Shown in pieces: positions 7,792 through 10,199 of a stretch of 10,199 bases of DNA (the stretch's first letter is position 1; each line of letters starts with the position of its first letter). Under the pieces are notes generated by a model, which did no database searches, was not told the DNA's origin, and saw nothing but the letters and a program-made list of their open reading frames with translations. This DNA comes from JADFOB01 sp964651325. Lineage in GTDB: Bacteria > Planctomycetota > Phycisphaerae > UBA1845. The position numbers and the translations under genes are program-made. The stretch spans positions 1-10,199 of the forward strand of contig CAZYXP010000140.1 of NCBI GenBank assembly GCA_964651325.1, read 5' to 3'.

Positions 7792-7797
7792 TAGAAT
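7792..7797 (+). promoter_or_regulatory. Possible -10 element for the small membrane protein gene
   Basis: TAGAAT at 7792-7797 resembles a sigma-70 -10 hexamer and lies 84 bases before the TTG start at 7882. The nearest -35-like hexamer, TTGCCT at 7765-7770, is 21 bases away, longer than usual. This is a weak candidate, but it is the best one in the 139-bp gap. Confidence 0.25.
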
Positions 7798-7881
7798 GAC
7801 CACCATGAGCCGCGGTGTGGTTCGACTTGCGGTCGCGGCGAAGGGCGGGGCCGTTTTCCTCTTGTCATGGAGTGATTTGTT

Positions 7882-8043
7882 TTGGAATCTTCGAATGCTG
7901 ATGCTGGACCCGACAGTCTGGCCCAAGATCAACTGCCCATTGGAAACTCGCCGCCGCGGCGGATCTGGTGGACCGTTGTGGCGGGCGTTGGCTGGGCGAG
8001 TTGGATCGTGGTGCTCTTTGTGATCGCGATGAGCCGGATGTAG
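7882..8043 (+). CDS. Small single-pass membrane protein (53 residues)
   Basis: A TTG start at 7882 is preceded by GGAG at 7869-7872 (within TGGAGTGA), nine bases away, a good ribosome-binding arrangement. The frame is closed by TGA at 7873-7875 just upstream and ends with TAG at 8041-8043. The product starts with a polar, acidic, proline-containing segment (residues 1-25, ESSNADAGPDSL), then two arginines (26-27), then a strongly hydrophobic helix (about 29-50: WWTVVAGVGWAS followed by WIVVLFVIAM) and a short SRM tail. The arginines before the helix favour a cytoplasmic N-terminus. No family is recognised and the function is unknown. It lies between the DUF1573 gene and the glycosyltransferase-like gene in the same direction, which hints at an envelope role. 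An overlapping frame (7739-8023) is longer but lacks these signals. Confidence 0.6.
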   Translation: MESSNADAGPDSLAQDQLPIGNSPPRRIWWTVVAGVGWASWIVVLFVIAMSRM

Positions 8044-8114
8044 ATCACCTTGTTCTTTGCGCGGGATCGCCGGCGCGTGGGCCGGGTGGGGGCTGGTTGC
8101 AACGGTGGCCCGGC

Positions 8115-8140
8115 GCCGCTTCCTTACGGGCGCGGTTCGG
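8115..8140 (+). repeat. Palindromic intergenic repeat, family 2, copy 2
   Basis: Identical over 26 bases to 3071-3096, with core CCGCTTCCTTACGGGCGCGG and the same hairpin potential. It lies between the small membrane protein stop and the TTG start at 8199. The sequence on either side of the 26 bases does not match the first copy, so the unit boundaries are sharp. Confidence 0.8.
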
Positions 8141-8198
8141 TGTGGGCTTGCGATGAGGTGGGGGTAGGGCGGCACGGTCGGTTGCCTGGGAGAGTTGG

Positions 8199-10040
8199 TT
8201 GAGTACCGGTACCGCGAACCCTCAGCTCGATTCGTTTGCGCGCGACAGTGCGAAGTGTCTCGCCCGGAATCTCGATACGCTCCATCGCATGCAGCCTGAG
8301 GTGGCCGCGATGGCGGAGTCGGCCACGTTGCCATCATTCGAGCCCGCCGTCGGTCGCGACGGATCGGTCACCTTCCTTCTTCGCGGCAGTGATGGGCGCC
8401 CATCCTGGTTCGGCGGATCTTCCATGCCTCAAATCAGCGCGAGGGCGCTATTCGGTGGATTCGTAAGCGATGGCACGAGCCTGGTGTTGCCCTCTGTGCT
8501 CACCGGGAAGGATGTGTTGGTATTGCTCGATCGATTGCCGGCGCACGCCGCGGTGTTCATCATGGAAGCGTCGGGGGCTTCGGTCAATCTTGCGATGCGC
8601 CTCTACGATTTCAGCGCGTCGATGGAGGCCGGTCGACTGGTCTGGCTGATTGGTTCCGATCGATCTTCGGCCATGGTGCAATTTCTTGCTTCGCACACCG
8701 GCTATGAGCTGCCTTGTCATGTGCCCCGCGTGCCGCAATGCTCACCGCAGGAAATGGCGCTGCTGCAGCGCGAGCTTGAGGGGGCGGCGGTCGAGGTCGG
8801 CGCCGGCATCACCCAATCCGTGCGGCGTGCCTCCAAGGCGCTGGACACGTTGCCCATCTTGCCGATTGGCAAGGCCCCACGCGTGGCTGTGATCGGTGTG
8901 GATCCGAGAGAGGCGACGATCGATCGCGCGGGTGCCGTTGGAAGGGCGCTCACGGCATTGAGGTGGCGGTGGGCGGCTTGTGTTCCCGATGCTCCTGATA
9001 AGTGTCATACGCTGGCACGATTGAATCTGATAGAAGCGTTACGGCCGGATGTGGTGTTGTTCCTGGGCGGGTGTTCGGAGGCGTTTCGGGCGCTGCTTCC
9101 CGATGCGCTCCCGGTTGTCTCTTGGGCGGCTATCAGTGGGCATGTGGACGCAGAGGCGGCCGCGAGGCTTCGCCCACGCGATTTGTGGTGCGCTCAGAGC
9201 GTGGCTGATCGGGCGCGATGGATGGATCGCGGCATGCCGGAAGGGCAAGTGTGCGTGCTTGACGTTGGCGTTGATGAGGATCGCTATCGGCCGGCTGCGC
9301 GAAACGGGGGCGATCTTCTTGATGTGGCGCTTTGGATCGATCCGCCGGACGATCGACCGGCATCCAGCGGTGTTTCCCTGACGAGCCACTTATCGCTTTG
9401 GCGATCCATGCAGCAAGTCTTGGACCGGGCTTGCGACGACTATACGTATGAAAACGCTGAGTCGTATTTCTGTGAGGCAGAAGAGGATGCTCAGGTTCGC
9501 ATTAACGACGAGGCCGTCCGCGCCCGGTTTCTGAAGTTGTTGCGCAACGTTATCGCGCCGGCGCGAGTCGCTTTGGCGATTGCGTCGCGTCTGGCCGCGC
9601 TTGGGATAAAGCTCGAGATCCGCGGAGCAAATTGGCCCCAAGCCGCGTCGACGCACGGAGGCCGCAGTAGAGGCGCGATTCCGACGGGCGCTGACAGATC
9701 GAGCAGGCTCGCGTCAACCCGTTTGGTCGTGCTGGGGCACTGTGTTGGCCCGAGCGTTGAGTTGGCGATGCAAGCACTTTCAGCGGGGGTGGCCGTCGCG
9801 TGCAGGGGGACCGCGGTGGACGTCTTGGCTGACAATCCCGATCGCGGAGCCTTGGTTCAGCGCATTCACTTTTACGGCACGCGGGAGGAACTGGCTGAAG
9901 TGGTGGAGGCCGTTGTCGGGTCAGGCGGGGCGGACCGCGAAAAGGCGAATGCGTTGCGATCCGGCGTGGTGGCGAATGCTTCGTATCAGGTGCGGCTCAG
10001 ACAGATTCATGAATGGTTGCATGCGGCTCATGGGGGGTAG
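8199..10040 (+). CDS. CgeB-like GT-B glycosyltransferase family protein with N-terminal extension
   Basis: The protein is 613 residues. TTG 8199 is the start, with GGGAG at 8188-8192 six bases upstream. There is no signal peptide or membrane helix, so it should be cytoplasmic. Residues 14-180 begin with ARNLDTLHRMQPEVAA and include alternating alpha/beta segments (KDVLVLLDRLPAHAAVFIME), recalling the N-terminal region of MptE/Maf-type (DUF115) and planctomycete glycosyltransferases. Residues about 226-365 resemble the CgeB N-terminal Rossmann half: RVAVIGVD, LIEALRPDVVLFLGG, LPVVSWAAISG, DLWCAQSVADRARWMDRG, VLDVGVDEDRYRP. Residues about 505-607 resemble the second half (glycosyltransferase group 1): SVELAMQALSAGVAV with E521, FYGTREELAEVVEAV, and NASYQVRLRQIHEWL. 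The region 370-505 is weakly conserved. The usual aspartate after the VSW segment is absent and the C-terminal donor-site motif is loose, so activity is uncertain. Donor and acceptor are unknown. It could act in surface polysaccharide or protein glycosylation. Confidence 0.75.
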   Translation: MSTGTANPQLDSFARDSAKCLARNLDTLHRMQPEVAAMAESATLPSFEPAVGRDGSVTFLLRGSDGRPSWFGGSSMPQISARALFGGFVSDGTSLVLPSVLTGKDVLVLLDRLPAHAAVFIMEASGASVNLAMRLYDFSASMEAGRLVWLIGSDRSSAMVQFLASHTGYELPCHVPRVPQCSPQEMALLQRELEGAAVEVGAGITQSVRRASKALDTLPILPIGKAPRVAVIGVDPREATIDRAGAVGRALTALRWRWAACVPDAPDKCHTLARLNLIEALRPDVVLFLGGCSEAFRALLPDALPVVSWAAISGHVDAEAAARLRPRDLWCAQSVADRARWMDRGMPEGQVCVLDVGVDEDRYRPAARNGGDLLDVALWIDPPDDRPASSGVSLTSHLSLWRSMQQVLDRACDDYTYENAESYFCEAEEDAQVRINDEAVRARFLKLLRNVIAPARVALAIASRLAALGIKLEIRGANWPQAASTHGGRSRGAIPTGADRSSRLASTRLVVLGHCVGPSVELAMQALSAGVAVACRGTAVDVLADNPDRGALVQRIHFYGTREELAEVVEAVVGSGGADREKANALRSGVVANASYQVRLRQIHEWLHAAHGG

Positions 10041-10102
10041 TGCGCTGGCGAGCTGACGCGATGGCAAGGTGTGGCGGAGGGTCACATGGGAGGCCGCGGT
10101 TT

Positions 10103-10140
10103 CGGGCGGCCGCGCGGGCTGAAGCCCGCGGCTCGGGCGT
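10103..10140 (+). repeat. Palindromic intergenic repeat, family 1, copy C
   Basis: The core CGCGGGCTGAAGCCCGCGG is the most perfect of the three copies: a 7-bp stem (CGCGGGC with GCCCGCG) around TGAA, followed by CTCGGG. It begins 63 bases after the glycosyltransferase stop. Only the first half-unit seen in copies A and B is present. No gene was found in 10041-10199. Confidence 0.8.
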
Positions 10141-10199
10141 GGGGCTCGGTACTCCGGTTTTGGGGGTCGCGTGCTCGGCGGTGGCTCCCGCGCAGTTTG

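Noticed and set aside
7739..8023. Forward ORF of 94 residues in the DUF1573-glycosyltransferase gap
   Set aside because: It has no convincing ribosome site and its hydrophobicity is patchy. The overlapping 53-residue frame at 7882-8043 has a ribosome site and a clean transmembrane helix.
7525..8337. Reverse-strand ORF of 270 residues
   Set aside because: It overlaps the ends of the DUF1573 and glycosyltransferase-like genes and the small membrane gene. Its Pro/Arg/His-rich sequence shows no domain.

Overview
The window looks like chromosomal DNA from a high-GC Gram-negative bacterium, most likely a member of the Planctomycetota. This placement is an inference. It rests on a secreted DUF1573 protein, a very large secreted protein with a degenerate glycoside-hydrolase-like core, frequent GTG and TTG starts, and short palindromic repeats scattered between genes. 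No rRNA, tRNA, transposase, phage gene or CRISPR array was found.

Layout, left to right. Positions 31-210 hold six imperfect 30-bp tandem repeats, open in all three forward frames. They run directly into an oligopeptide/dipeptide-type ABC transporter ATPase (228-1064, +). A short convergent gap with a palindromic repeat separates it from nadB, L-aspartate oxidase (1209-2864, -), the first enzyme of de novo NAD synthesis. A 334-bp divergent gap holding a second type of palindromic repeat leads to an 893-residue exported multidomain protein (3199-5880, +). A 470-bp gap follows, with a further copy of the first repeat and a weak reverse-strand coding signal that has no start codon. Next comes an exported DUF1573 protein (6351-7742, +), a 53-residue single-pass membrane protein started by TTG (7882-8043, +), and a CgeB-like GT-B glycosyltransferase-like protein (8199-10040, +). 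The right edge carries a third copy of the first repeat.

There is no obvious single pathway. The ABC ATPase energises solute uptake, presumably with permease and binding-protein genes to the left. NadB is a housekeeping enzyme on its own. The four forward genes from 3199 to 10040 share orientation, and three of them act at or outside the membrane. They may form a loose cell-envelope or polysaccharide group, but the 139-470 bp gaps argue against one tight operon.

The points most worth a second look are the two families of intergenic palindromes (three and two copies in 10 kb), the in-frame 30-bp repeat array fused to the ATPase reading frame, the altered catalytic-motif position in the large secreted protein, and the small membrane protein. 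I saw no convincing new defence or mobile system.
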